In this document: piece after piece, positions 44,138-55,035 of the stretch | Position numbering within the stretch: position 1 is the first letter of the stretch | Layout: each line of letters starts with the position of its first letter | Origin: Paraburkholderia dinghuensis | GTDB taxonomy: Bacteria; Pseudomonadota; Gammaproteobacteria; Burkholderiales; Burkholderiaceae | DNA: 64,000 bases | Direction of reading: 5' to 3' | Assembly: GCF_003837865.1 (NCBI RefSeq) | Contig: NZ_RQIS01000017.1 | Span: 62,001 to 126,000 of the forward strand | Program-made: the position numbers and the translations under genes | The notes under the pieces: model-generated | Told to the model about the DNA's origin: nothing | Database searches by the model: none | Seen by the model: the letters and a program-made list of their open reading frames with translations, nothing else

Positions 44138-45298
44138 TCACTTCGACGGCTGACCACCGCCGAGCAGTCTGCGTAGGGCCTCGCCGATGCCCTTCGCGGT
44201 CTCGCCCGCGCCCTTCACCACGTCTTCCGCGCTCACGCCGAGCGCCTTCGCAAAACCCGCACGCACTTCGGTCATGAGGCTCTCGTCGAGCTTGAACTTC
44301 GGATCGTGCAAATCTCCGTCGAGCACGAAATGCAGCGTGATGTCGCCGTTGTGCGCCTTGAGCGCGTCGATGGCGATGTGCGTCGGGATCGCGAGGAACG
44401 TGTCGAGGGCCTCGTGTCCCTGCGCGGGCCTCGCAAGTTGCAGCTGGCGCAGCGTGATCGTACCCGGCGCATGCACGTGAAAGGCGCTCACCGTGGCCGT
44501 GATGTCGAGATCGAGCGTGCCGCCCGCGATCTGCGTCCTCGCGCCGGGCTTCCTGATGAGGTAAGGCGCGAGCGTCGCGACATCGACGCCGCGTAGTGTC
44601 GTGGTGGTCTGCGAGTCCTCGCTCGCGATCTTCACCCAGCCGCTGAACGATACCTGGCCCGTGTGCTGCGGCCCCTTGATTTCGCCGGTTACTGCGACCT
44701 GCGTCCGATCGGCGAGCGCTGGCAGATGGATGGGGCCGACCGTCGCCTTCGCATCGCTCAATGTCACGCGGTGGGGTGGATCGCTCACCGAACGGTCGTA
44801 GAACTCGAACGAGCCGTTTTCGAAAGCGACGCGGTCGATGACGTTTTCGCGAGGCAACCCCGGATGTGATGACGTATCGGCCACGGGCGCAGGCGCTGCA
44901 CTCGCTACTGCGTCGCGTAGATTCGGCAGGATCTGGATCGAGCCGTCAGCATTGCGCACAACCACCATCACGAAGTCGTGAACGGTCACGTCGCGGATAT
45001 GGATGCGATGCTGGAGAAACGCGCGCGGATCGGTGGTGACGGTGATGCGTCCGGCGCGCAACGAATCAGTGGTGGGCCAACCGTGCGGCGCTTTGAGGTG
45101 GACGTCACGGAGTTCGACTGAAGTGAGCCAGAACGAAATGTCGATGCGGCTTGCACTGCCGATGGGCGCGAGCGCCTCGGCTACGCGTTGCTTTATCTCG
45201 CGCTGGATGGCGTAGAGGCCGCCGAGCCCGCCCAGCACGAGCACCGCGGCGACGATTGCCACGATGAGACCTGTGCGGGAGCGGATCGGCATCGCCAT
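44138..45298 (-). CDS. DUF748/AsmA-like envelope protein
   Basis: A 386-residue protein with one N-terminal membrane helix (about 10-30, GLIVAIVAAVLVLGGLGGL) and a large beta-rich periplasmic part. DUF748-like segments include RIHIRDVTVHDFVMVV, FENGSFEFYDRSVSDPPHRVTLSD and ALKAHNGDITLHFVLDGDL. Such proteins are related to AsmA and to bridge-like lipid-transport proteins, but this one is not characterised. It lies between the HAD gene and ettA and has its own strand context with ettA. Confidence 0.8.
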   Translation of the reverse strand: MAMPIRSRTGLIVAIVAAVLVLGGLGGLYAIQREIKQRVAEALAPIGSASRIDISFWLTSVELRDVHLKAPHGWPTTDSLRAGRITVTTDPRAFLQHRIHIRDVTVHDFVMVVVRNADGSIQILPNLRDAVASAAPAPVADTSSHPGLPRENVIDRVAFENGSFEFYDRSVSDPPHRVTLSDAKATVGPIHLPALADRTQVAVTGEIKGPQHTGQVSFSGWVKIASEDSQTTTTLRGVDVATLAPYLIRKPGARTQIAGGTLDLDITATVSAFHVHAPGTITLRQLQLARPAQGHEALDTFLAIPTHIAIDALKAHNGDITLHFVLDGDLHDPKFKLDESLMTEVRAGFAKALGVSAEDVVKGAGETAKGIGEALRRLLGGGQPSK

Positions 45299-45425
45299 GC
45301 AGGGTTCCTGATCATTGAGGAACGACGGCGCGCAGGACGCGCGTCACGGCGGCTCGTCAGCAACCGCCATGCCGCGTGCGAAAGCCGGGCGTCCGCCGTC
45401 TGCGCGGCGGCGGACGTATTCAGCC

Positions 45426-47090
<1,665 letters not shown>

Positions 47091-47257
47091 GAGGGGTTCT
47101 TTGGAAACGGGGAAAAGGGGCGGGACGAGGCGCGAAGTGCCGCGCTGCGTCTTGACCGCGAACTGGGGCATTGCGCAAGGCGCTATTGTACGTGGCGCGG
47201 AAGACGCAGGTGCCGGCTTATGTCCTCTGGCCAGGACAGCCGAACCGGCTGGGCATG

Positions 47258-47282
47258 AAAAAGCCCGCAGGCGTGCGGGCTT
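47258..47282 (-). terminator. Terminator after ychF
   Basis: On the - strand, AAGCCCGCA-CGCC-TGCGGGCTT is followed directly by a T run (the A5 at 47258-47262 on the + strand). Confidence 0.92.
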
Positions 47283-47328
47283 GTGCGACATGCACCAACG
47301 CCGCACGGGGCGGCGTCGGGCGAAAGCG

Positions 47329-48423
47329 TCAGACGTTGAACAGGAAGTTCATCACGTCACCGTCGTGCACGACGTATTCCTTGCCTTCGGCGCGCATCTT
47401 GCCGGCTTCCTTCGCGCCTTGCTCACCCTTGTACGCGATGAAGTCGTCGAACGCGATCGTCTGCGCGCGGATGAAGCCGCGCTCGAAATCGGTGTGGATG
47501 ACACCAGCGGCCTGCGGCGCGGTGTCGCCGATGTGGATGGTCCACGCGCGCACTTCCTTCACGCCCGCCGTGAAGTACGTCTGCAGGCCGAGAAGCTTGA
47601 AGCCCGCGCGGATCACGCGGTCGAGACCCGGCTCGTCCATGCCCATGTCGGCGAGGAATTCGACCTTGTCCGCATCTTCGAGATCTGCGATTTCGGCTTC
47701 GATTGCCGCACACACGGCGACGACCGGCGCCTTCTCGGCTTCGGCGTACTTGCGCACAGCGTCGAGATGCGGGTTGTTTTCGAAGCCATCTTCCTTCACG
47801 TTGGCCACATACATCGTCGGCTTTGCGGTGATGAGGCAGAACGGCTTGAGGAGCGCCTGCTCGTCGTCGCTCAGGTCGAGCGCACGGACCGCCTTTGCCT
47901 GGTCCAGTTGCGCACGCACCTTCTCGAGCACGGCGACGAGCTTCGCGGCTTCCTTGTCGTTGCCCGACTTCGCGGCCTTCGAGTAACGCGTGAGCGACTT
48001 CTCGACGGTGCCGAGGTCGGCGAGCGCGAGTTCGGTGTTGATGACTTCGATGTCGTTGAGCGGGTCGATCTTGCCCGCGACGTGGATCACGTTCTCGTCC
48101 TCGAAGCAGCGCACGACGTGCGTAATGGCATCCGTTTCGCGGATGTTGGCGAGGAACTGGTTGCCGAGCCCTTCACCCTTGCTCGCGCCCGCGACGAGCC
48201 CCGCGATGTCGACGAATTCGACCACGGCCGGCAGGACGCGCTCGGGCTTGACGATTTCGGCGAGCTGGTTCAGACGCTGATCCGGCACTTCGACCACGCC
48301 GACATTCGGCTCGATCGTGCAGAACGGGTAGTTTTCGGCGGCGATGCCCGCCTTGGTCAGGGCGTTGAACAGGGTGGACTTGCCGACGTTAGGCAAGCCG
48401 ACGATGCCGCATTGGAGGCTCAT
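47329..48423 (-). CDS. ychF: Redox-regulated ATPase YchF
   Basis: A 364-residue Obg-family P-loop protein that prefers ATP over GTP and is linked to the oxidative stress response and translation. G1 is GLPNVGKSTLFNALT, G3 is VDIAGLVAGASKG, and the altered G4 region (YVANVKEDG) explains the nucleotide preference in this family. The C-terminal TGS domain (about 275-360, FTAGVKEVRAWTI, DFIAYKGEQGAKEAGK) is intact. It ends at its own terminator. Confidence 0.96.
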   Translation of the reverse strand: MSLQCGIVGLPNVGKSTLFNALTKAGIAAENYPFCTIEPNVGVVEVPDQRLNQLAEIVKPERVLPAVVEFVDIAGLVAGASKGEGLGNQFLANIRETDAITHVVRCFEDENVIHVAGKIDPLNDIEVINTELALADLGTVEKSLTRYSKAAKSGNDKEAAKLVAVLEKVRAQLDQAKAVRALDLSDDEQALLKPFCLITAKPTMYVANVKEDGFENNPHLDAVRKYAEAEKAPVVAVCAAIEAEIADLEDADKVEFLADMGMDEPGLDRVIRAGFKLLGLQTYFTAGVKEVRAWTIHIGDTAPQAAGVIHTDFERGFIRAQTIAFDDFIAYKGEQGAKEAGKMRAEGKEYVVHDGDVMNFLFNV

Positions 48424-48798
48424 GAAATTCTCTGCATGTCAGGGTGGGGACGTGCGGTTCGCCGGATCCGGGCGGCCGCTTTGCTCGCAAGGAGCGGTGG
48501 GGCGGGCACTGGCGGCACGTCGGAGGAGTGACGCAGGTCACCCAAAACCATAATTGTAACCTTGTCTGCGTGCGGATTCGGGGCGGGTGCTGCCTCCGCG
48601 CGTCGCTACGGCCTGAGTGTGGCGGCGATCGGCGTGCCTTTTTCCACCACAGCATGCGGCAACGCACCGCGTACGGGCTGTATGCATCGCGACGGCTCTG
48701 CGGCAGACCGTCAAGACGGTGCCACCGCGCGGCTTGCCAGGCCGCAACCCCCGCTCGCCTGACCCTTTTGCACTATGCCCCGCGGCTATAATGCGCGC
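48424..48798. other. 375-bp divergent intergenic region
   Basis: The region between ychF (-) and the hydroxylase gene (+) has no supported gene. Near the right end lies a TATAAT for the + strand gene. On the - strand TACAAT near 48555 may serve ychF, but no good -35 is seen. The rest is GC-rich. Confidence 0.45.
48787..48792 (+). promoter_or_regulatory. Consensus -10 placed for a leaderless start
   Basis: TATAAT, then GCGCGC, then ATG at 48799. A normal start 7 nt after the -10 would fall on the ATG. No Shine-Dalgarno sequence is present. The -35 region is poor. Confidence 0.6.
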
Positions 48799-49971
48799 AT
48801 GACAGCAACCAACCAGACCTTCGACGTCGCCGTGATCGGCGGCGGGCTCGTCGGCAAGTCGGCGGCGCTCGCGCTGACGCAGGGCGGCCTGCGCGTCGCG
48901 CTGCTCGCTCAGCCGTGTGCGCCACTTCCGCCCGGCGCCGTTTTCGATGCGCGCGTTTACGCGTTCTCGCGCAGCTCGCAGTCGCTGTTCGAGCGGCTTC
49001 GGGTCTGGCAGGCCATCGACGCCGCGCGGCTCACGCCCGTCTATGACATGCGCGTGTTCGGCGACGCCGCCGCCGAGCTGCACTTCTCGGCATATCAGGC
49101 GTCCGTGGCGCAGCTCGCCTGGATCGCGGAATCGTCCGTCGTGGAGCGCGCACTCGATGCCGCGCTCCATTTCCAGCCCAACCTCACGTGGATCGATTCG
49201 CGCGCGCAGACGTTCGACGTAGAGCCGCACGCCGCCGTGATCGGCCTCGCCAACGGTCGCACCATCGAAGCCGACCTCGCCGTGGGTGCCGATGGGGCGC
49301 ATTCGTGGGTGCGCGCGCAAATCGGTTCGAGCGTCGAGCGGCGCGAGTATCGCCAGACGGGTGTCGTCGCGAATTTCCGTGCGGCGAAACCGCACGGCGA
49401 GACTGCCCACCAATGGTTCCGGGAGGGCGAGATCATCGCGCTCCTGCCGCTGCCGGATCAGCATGTGTCGCTAGTCTGGTCCGCGGAAACCGCGCACGCC
49501 GAGGCGCTTGTCAAGCTCGATCCGCAGCAGCTCGCCGCCGAAGTCGAGCGCGTGACGCAGCAGCAGGTCGGCGCACTCGAGTGCGTGACGCCTGCGCGCG
49601 GGTTCCCGCTTGCCCTGCAGACCGTCGACCGGCTGATCGCACCGCGCGTTGCGCTCGTCGGCGACGCGGCGCATCTGATCCACCCGCTCGCGGGCCAGGG
49701 CGTGAATCTCGGCCTGCGCGACGTTTCGGCCCTCGTGGACGTCATCGCGCGGAAAGAATCGTTTCGCGACCTCGGCGACACCGTGCTCCTGCGTCGTTAT
49801 GAGCGTGGCCGCCGTGAGGACATCCGCAAACTCGTCGCCGCCACCGATGGACTTCAACGCCTGTTCTCGTTTCCCGGTACGATTGCGCGGGCAATGCGCA
49901 ACACGGGCATGGCGTTTGTCGGCGCGCAGCCGCTCATCAAGCGCTGGCTCGTCGCTTCCGCACTCGGTTAG
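48799..49971 (+). CDS. UbiH/UbiF/COQ6-family FAD hydroxylase
   Basis: A 390-residue flavin monooxygenase, expected to hydroxylate a ubiquinone precursor ring. The dinucleotide motif is VAVIGGGLVGKSAAL; VFDARVYAFSRSS is the DA/R motif region, DLAVGADGAHSWVR carries the second FAD motif, and VALVGDAAHLIHPLAGQGVNLGL the GD motif. Which ring position it acts on cannot be told. ATG 48799 is favoured because a consensus -10 ends 6 nt upstream. It is followed by dsbC after 235 nt. Confidence 0.9.
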   Translation: MTATNQTFDVAVIGGGLVGKSAALALTQGGLRVALLAQPCAPLPPGAVFDARVYAFSRSSQSLFERLRVWQAIDAARLTPVYDMRVFGDAAAELHFSAYQASVAQLAWIAESSVVERALDAALHFQPNLTWIDSRAQTFDVEPHAAVIGLANGRTIEADLAVGADGAHSWVRAQIGSSVERREYRQTGVVANFRAAKPHGETAHQWFREGEIIALLPLPDQHVSLVWSAETAHAEALVKLDPQQLAAEVERVTQQQVGALECVTPARGFPLALQTVDRLIAPRVALVGDAAHLIHPLAGQGVNLGLRDVSALVDVIARKESFRDLGDTVLLRRYERGRREDIRKLVAATDGLQRLFSFPGTIARAMRNTGMAFVGAQPLIKRWLVASALG

Positions 49972-50206
49972 GCGCGGCCGGCGAGGCGCGGCATGGTTGG
50001 GCGCCCGCGCGCTTCCCGCCTGCGACCGCGGCGGGAATAGTGGTTGCCGCGCTGCCCGCGTGGCTTCAGAATGCTTGAAGCCGCCAGGGGCAGCGGCATG
50101 ATGCAGACGCAACGGCCATCCGGCCCCACACTGCGCTCTGACGCCCCGCACACTCGAACAGGACACCGTCGCGCAACTCGTGCGCGACCGAATCAGGAAG
50201 CAAGTC

Positions 50207-50938
50207 ATGAATAAGCGAATCAGGATCGCCACGCTGGTTTTGGCTGCGGCGGCCAGCGTGCTCGGCTGCCAGGCGCAGGCCGACCAGACCACCGACAAGC
50301 TGAAGGCCACGCTGCAAGCGCGCCTCGGCTCGGACGCCAATATCAAGGGCATCACGAAATCGCCGGTGGCGGGCCTCTACGAGGTGAATCTCGGCCAGCA
50401 GATCATCTATAGCGATGCGAACGGTGATTACGTTCTGCTCGGCGATCTCGTCGACACGAAGACGCGCCGCAATCTCACCGAAGCGCGCCTTTCGGATCTC
50501 AATCGTGTCGACTTCGCGAACCTGCCGTTCGCGAATGCGGTGAAGGTGGTCAAGGGCAACGGAAGTCGCAAGATCGCGGTGTTCTCGGACCCGAACTGCC
50601 CGTACTGCCATCAGCTCGAAAGCACGCTCAAATCGATCGATAACGTCACGATCTACACGTTCCTCTACCCAGTCCTCTCGCCTGATTCGACGGCCAAGGC
50701 GAAGCAGATCTGGTGCTCGCCGGATCGCGCGAAGGCGTGGCAGTCGTGGATGCTCGAGCGCCAGGCGCCCGCGGCGGCCGCTACCAACTGCAATACCGCC
50801 GCGCTCGACAGCAACCTGGAGCTCGGCGCGAAGATGAATGTGACCGGCACGCCGACCGTGATCCTCGCCGACGGCCGCCGCCTGCCTGGCGCCGTGGACG
50901 CCAGCCGGCTCGAACGTGCGTTGAACGAAGCGCACTGA
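50207..50938 (+). CDS. dsbC: Periplasmic disulfide isomerase (DsbC type)
   Basis: DsbC reshuffles wrong disulfide bonds in the periplasm and is kept reduced by DsbD. The 243-residue product has a signal peptide (about 1-25, ending QAQA), an N-terminal dimerisation domain (GLYEVNLGQQIIYSDANGDY) and a thioredoxin fold with C131-PY-C134 (FSDPNCPYCHQLE). Cys21 in the signal region (SVLGC) weakly resembles a lipobox, but Sec cleavage after QAQA seems likelier. The AGGAAG ribosome site supports ATG 50207. Confidence 0.93.
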   Translation: MNKRIRIATLVLAAAASVLGCQAQADQTTDKLKATLQARLGSDANIKGITKSPVAGLYEVNLGQQIIYSDANGDYVLLGDLVDTKTRRNLTEARLSDLNRVDFANLPFANAVKVVKGNGSRKIAVFSDPNCPYCHQLESTLKSIDNVTIYTFLYPVLSPDSTAKAKQIWCSPDRAKAWQSWMLERQAPAAAATNCNTAALDSNLELGAKMNVTGTPTVILADGRRLPGAVDASRLERALNEAH

Positions 50939-51151
50939 AGTTCGTCCGATACGCCGGCCGCTTCTGCGGCCGGTGCTTTTTTTGCCCAGTCATTCGATCG
51001 ACCGCATCTTGTCTGCAGGTTGCTCCACGTGTGCAACGCGTGCGGTCATCGCAGTCCCTGATGTGCTCGCCACTTGTGCTGCTTGTGCCGCGTCCTGCGC
51101 CGGCGGCACAACCGGCCAGCGCACCCTGAACCCGAGTCACCGATCCCGCCG

Positions 51152-52942
51152 ATGAAGCCGATCCGATACACCATCGTTCCGAAGGACCCCGCCGCGCATC
51201 TGTTCGAAGTGACGCTCACTGTCGACGATCCCGCGCCGGACGGCCAGCGCTTCATGCTGCCCGTGTGGATTCCGGGCAGTTACATGGTGCGCGAGTTCGC
51301 GCGCAACATCGTCGCGCTGCGCGCGTTCAACGACGCGGGTCGCAAGGTGCGCGTGAGCAAGACCGACAAGCAGTCGTGGCAGGTCGCGCCCGTGAAGGGG
51401 GCGCTGACGCTGCGCTACGACGTGTACGCATGGGACCTCTCGGTGCGCGCCGCGCATCTCGACGACACCGTCGGGTTCTTCAACGGTACGAGCGTGTTTC
51501 TTGCGGTGGTCGGGCATGAGGACGCGCGGTGCATCGTCGATATTCAGCGTCCCGATGGCCATGCGTACCGCCACTGGCGCGTTGCGACCGCAATGGCGGA
51601 GGCGCGTGGTACCAAGCGCTACGGGTTCGGCGAGTACGTCGCTTCGGACTACGATGAGTTGGTCGACCATCCGGTGACGCTCGGCGAATTCACGCTCGCG
51701 AGCTTCAAGGCGCACGGTGTGCCGCACGACATCGTGATCGCGGGGCGCGTGACCGGGCTCGATATCGAGCGCCTCGTCGCCGACCTGCGGAAGATCTGCG
51801 AAGCGCAGATCGCGTTCTTCGAGCCGCGGACGAAACGCGCGCCGATGGACCGCTACGTGTTCATGACGCAGGCTGTGAGCGATGGCTACGGCGGACTTGA
51901 ACACCGCGCCTCGACCGCGCTCATCTGCAACCGCACCGACTTTCCCGTGAAGGGAAAGCCGGAGATGAGCGAAAACTACCGCACGTATCTGGGCCTGTGC
52001 AGCCACGAGTATTTCCACACCTGGAACGTGAAGCGTATCAAGCCGGCGGCGTTCGTCCCGTACGATTTCACGCGCGAGGACTACACGTCGCTCCTGTGGC
52101 TTTTCGAAGGCTTCACCTCGTACTACGACGACCTGATGCTCGTGCGCAGCGGTCTCATTTCCGCCGACGATTATTTCGGCCTTCTTGGCAAGACGATCGG
52201 CGGTGTGCTGCGCGGGGCCGGGCGCTTCAAGCAGAGCGTCGCGGAAAGCTCTTTCGACGCGTGGGTCAAGTACTACCGTCAGGACGAAAACGCGTCGAAC
52301 GCAATCGTCAGCTACTACACGAAGGGCTCGCTCGTTGCGCTTGCGTTCGATCTCGCGATTCGCGCGCAGACGAACGGCCGCAAGTCGCTTGATGACGTCA
52401 TGCGCCTGCTGTGGCAGCGCTATGGTCGCGACTTCTATCGCGGCAAGCCCGTGGGTGTCGGTGAGGACGATGTCGCGGCGTTGATCGCCGAGGCGACCGG
52501 TGTGTCGCTCGGCAGCCTCTTCACCGACGCAGTGAGCGGCACGCGCGACCTGCCGCTCGCGACGCTCTTCGAACCGTTCGGCGTGACGCTCGACGGTGAG
52601 CCGGAGAAGGGCGCGAAGCCGTCGCTCGGCGCACGCCTGCGCGGCGGCGCGGACGCAACGCTGGCGGTCGTCTATGAGGGCGGCGCGGCGCAGAAGGCGG
52701 GCCTGTCGGCCGGCGACGTGCTGATGGCGCTCGACGGCCTGCGCGTGACGGGCGCGAATCTCGATGCCTTGCTCGGACGCTATCAGTCGGGGGCGAAAGT
52801 CGAGATTCACGCGTTCCGTCGCGACGAACTGCGCGTCACGCGGCTCACGCTCGATGCGCCGGACGTCGTGCGCTACAAGCTCGCCATCACAGACAAGCGA
52901 GTCGCTCTGCGTTCACTGCGCGAGCACTGGCTGAAGGGTTGA
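51152..52942 (+). CDS. M61-family glycyl-type aminopeptidase with PDZ domain
   Basis: A 596-residue zinc peptidase. Zinc ligands are His285 and His289 in SHEYFHTWNVKRIKP and Glu319 in LWLFEGFTSYYDD. The N-terminal beta domain (about 1-170) and a C-terminal PDZ-like domain (about 500-570, GGAAQKAGLSAGDVLMALDG) match M61 family architecture. There is no signal peptide from ATG 51152, so it is predicted to be cytosolic. Its physiological substrate is unknown. A strong terminator follows. Confidence 0.9.
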   Translation: MKPIRYTIVPKDPAAHLFEVTLTVDDPAPDGQRFMLPVWIPGSYMVREFARNIVALRAFNDAGRKVRVSKTDKQSWQVAPVKGALTLRYDVYAWDLSVRAAHLDDTVGFFNGTSVFLAVVGHEDARCIVDIQRPDGHAYRHWRVATAMAEARGTKRYGFGEYVASDYDELVDHPVTLGEFTLASFKAHGVPHDIVIAGRVTGLDIERLVADLRKICEAQIAFFEPRTKRAPMDRYVFMTQAVSDGYGGLEHRASTALICNRTDFPVKGKPEMSENYRTYLGLCSHEYFHTWNVKRIKPAAFVPYDFTREDYTSLLWLFEGFTSYYDDLMLVRSGLISADDYFGLLGKTIGGVLRGAGRFKQSVAESSFDAWVKYYRQDENASNAIVSYYTKGSLVALAFDLAIRAQTNGRKSLDDVMRLLWQRYGRDFYRGKPVGVGEDDVAALIAEATGVSLGSLFTDAVSGTRDLPLATLFEPFGVTLDGEPEKGAKPSLGARLRGGADATLAVVYEGGAAQKAGLSAGDVLMALDGLRVTGANLDALLGRYQSGAKVEIHAFRRDELRVTRLTLDAPDVVRYKLAITDKRVALRSLREHWLKG

Positions 52943-52983
52943 ATCCGAGGGGCTTACCGGCGTCCGCCGGTTAACAATCAGAC

Positions 52984-53012
52984 AAAAGCGGCGCGCGACG
53001 CCGCTTTTTTTT
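52984..53012 (+). terminator. Terminator after the M61 peptidase gene
   Basis: A 10-bp stem AAAAGCGGCG/CGCCGCTTTT around CGCGA, followed by T8 (53005-53012). Confidence 0.94.
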
Positions 53013-53100
53013 ATGCCTGCGATCGTTCCACTGTTGCAACAATCCGTCATCGGCGGGCTACTTTTTCCCGTTGCGGCAAATAACCACAATGCCTTCACTC

Positions 53101-53114
53101 GCGCAACGTTGCGC
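53101..53114. promoter_or_regulatory. Perfect palindrome upstream of azoR
   Basis: GCGCAACGTTGCGC, a 14-bp perfect palindrome 24 nt before the azoR ATG. The position suits a regulator site. No regulator gene is adjacent, so the binding protein is unknown. Confidence 0.45.
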
Positions 53115-53138
53115 AACTGAGACCCGAAGGAACCCACC

Positions 53139-53735
53139 ATGACCACGATCCTGCAAATCAATTCCGCCGCCCGTTCGCAAGGCGCCCAGTCGACGCTGCT
53201 TGCCAACGAATTGACGGCCCGCCTGCAACAATCGAACGCCGGCTCGACCGTCGTTTCGCGCAACCTGCAAGCCGACCCGTTGCCGCACCTCGACGACGCC
53301 GTCCTCGGTGCGTTCTTCACGCCGGCCGAGCAGCGCACGCCCGAGCAGCAGGCCATTGCCGCGCGCAGCGAAGCGCTGATCGCGGAACTGCAGGCAGCGG
53401 ACATCATCGTGATCGGTGCGCCGATGTACAACTTCGGCATCTCGTCGCAGCTGAAGACCTACTTCGACTGGATTGCCCGCGCCGGCATCACCTTCCGCTA
53501 CACCGCGAACGGTCCGGAAGGTCTCGTGCAGGGCAAGAAGGTGTACGTGGTTACGGCGCGCGGCGGCAAGTATCAAGGCACCGCGCACGACAGCCAGACG
53601 CCGTACCTGAAGTCGTTCCTCGGCTTCCTTGGTATGACCGACGTGAACTTCATCTATGCCGAAGGCCTCAATATGGGCCCGGACGCCGCGAGCGCCGCGA
53701 TTGCAGGCGCTCGCGAGGCAATCGCAGCGGTGTAA
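53139..53735 (+). CDS. azoR: FMN-dependent NADH-azoreductase
   Basis: AzoR is a dimeric flavodoxin-like quinone and azo reductase that uses NADH; its likely physiological role is two-electron quinone reduction under thiol or electrophile stress. In the 198-residue product, ILQINSAARSQGAQST binds the FMN phosphate, APMYNFGISSQLKTYFDWIARAG and VTARGGKYQG are family signatures. GAAGGA lies just upstream of the ATG, as does a perfect palindrome that may be a regulator site. Confidence 0.95.
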   Translation: MTTILQINSAARSQGAQSTLLANELTARLQQSNAGSTVVSRNLQADPLPHLDDAVLGAFFTPAEQRTPEQQAIAARSEALIAELQAADIIVIGAPMYNFGISSQLKTYFDWIARAGITFRYTANGPEGLVQGKKVYVVTARGGKYQGTAHDSQTPYLKSFLGFLGMTDVNFIYAEGLNMGPDAASAAIAGAREAIAAV

Positions 53736-53789
53736 GTTCCGACCGCACGCTCGATCCGGTGCGCAGTCCACGCGCCGGCTCCTCGAAAG

Positions 53790-53825
53790 CAAAAGCGCCA
53801 CGAAACTGTTTTCGTGGCGCTTTTG
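53790..53825. terminator. Bidirectional terminator between azoR and ung
   Basis: A 16-bp perfect stem (CAAAAGCGCCACGAAA with its complement at 53810-53825) around CTGT, with A and T tracts on both sides. Confidence 0.95.
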
Positions 53826-53894
53826 TTTGTGCTCTCGGTACTACGCGGCGGTGCTGTGCCGTATTGCGTAATGTTGCCTGGTATTACGCCGGAC

Positions 53895-54839
53895 TCAGGC
53901 GAGCACTTCGCCCTTCTCTGGCAGGCGCCAGTCGATCGGCGTGCGGCCGTGCGCTTCGAGGAAGACATTGGCCTGCGCGAAATGCCCGCAGCCGAGAAAC
54001 CCGCGATGCGCCGATAGCGGTGACGGATGCGGCGCTTCCAGCACACAATGCGCCCGGCCTTCAACGAGTACACGCTTGGCTTGCGCGTGCGCGCCCCAAA
54101 GCATGAACACGAGATGCTCGTTGCGTGCGGCGAGCTCGCGAATCAGCGTGTCGGTGCAGCGCTCCCAGCCGCGCTTCGCGTGGCTCGCGGCGTTCCCTCG
54201 CTCGACGGTCAGCACCGTGTTGAGCAGCAATACACCCTGGCGTGCCCACGCATCGAGACAGCCGTGCTCCGGCGCCTCGATGCCGAGGCTCGCTGCGATC
54301 TCCTTGAAGATATTGCGCAGCGACGGCGGCGGCCGGACGCCGGGCGGCACTGAAAACGCGAGTCCGTGTGCTTGCGGTGTGCCGCGATCCTCGCCGTGGT
54401 AGGGGTCCTGACCGAGGATCACGACTTTCACGTCGTCGGGTGAGGTGAGGCGCAGCGCACGGAATACATCGGCCGGGTAGACGGTCTTGCCTGCGGCGCG
54501 TTCTTCATCCACGAAACGGCAAAGCGGCGCGCAGGCGTCGCTCGCGAGGAACGGCTGCAGCAGATCGCGCCATGCGGGGGGCAGGGCGTCGAACTGATCT
54601 TCAAGGCGCTCAGCGGGCGCGGGTGCTGCGGGGATATCGGGCATGGCTTGCATCGTGGCCGCCCCGGAGGGGACCGGGGGCAGTTCGTCGTCGAAGAGTG
54701 AGAACAGCGAGATCTGGCGCGGGTCGACCTCGGGTGCCTGCGAGTCGTCGAGCGTGGCTTGCGCCGTTTCGGGAGCCGGCTCGTCGAAGAGCGAAATCTG
54801 CACAGGCGCCACCGCGCGGGAGCGTTTCGTGAAAGTCAT
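53895..54839 (-). CDS. ung: Uracil-DNA glycosylase with an extended N-terminus
   Basis: Family 1 UNG removes uracil from DNA. The catalytic water-activating motif GQDPYHG (about 143-149) and the leucine-loop HPSPLSAHRGF are intact. It is 314 residues, about 85 longer than E. coli Ung; the extra N-terminal part is disordered and contains QISLF twice (14-18 and 42-46), matching the beta-clamp binding consensus Qx(S/D)LF. ATG 54839 is used; an upstream TTG start seems unlikely. It is 174 bp downstream of the CYTH gene. Confidence 0.94.
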   Translation of the reverse strand: MTFTKRSRAVAPVQISLFDEPAPETAQATLDDSQAPEVDPRQISLFSLFDDELPPVPSGAATMQAMPDIPAAPAPAERLEDQFDALPPAWRDLLQPFLASDACAPLCRFVDEERAAGKTVYPADVFRALRLTSPDDVKVVILGQDPYHGEDRGTPQAHGLAFSVPPGVRPPPSLRNIFKEIAASLGIEAPEHGCLDAWARQGVLLLNTVLTVERGNAASHAKRGWERCTDTLIRELAARNEHLVFMLWGAHAQAKRVLVEGRAHCVLEAPHPSPLSAHRGFLGCGHFAQANVFLEAHGRTPIDWRLPEKGEVLA

Positions 54840-55035
54840 GGGCAGGAAGTGTCGCAGCAAACGCGCGGCGATTCAATGTGGCACCAAATGTGAGGCGGCG
54901 TTTGCTTCCGTTGCGATGCAGATCGGCTTACGAAAGCGGTGTTGTCGAATTCGCGCGACTAGTTGCACCTTCAATGTGCGCGATGTTTTCGACGAGGCTG
55001 CGGTGCAATCTTCCCGCGGAACCTCGGCATGACAC

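Noticed and set aside
53895..54839. Frameshift or fusion as the cause of the long UNG N-terminus
   Set aside because: The frame is continuous and the extension has ordered motifs (QISLF twice) and normal composition for a disordered tail.
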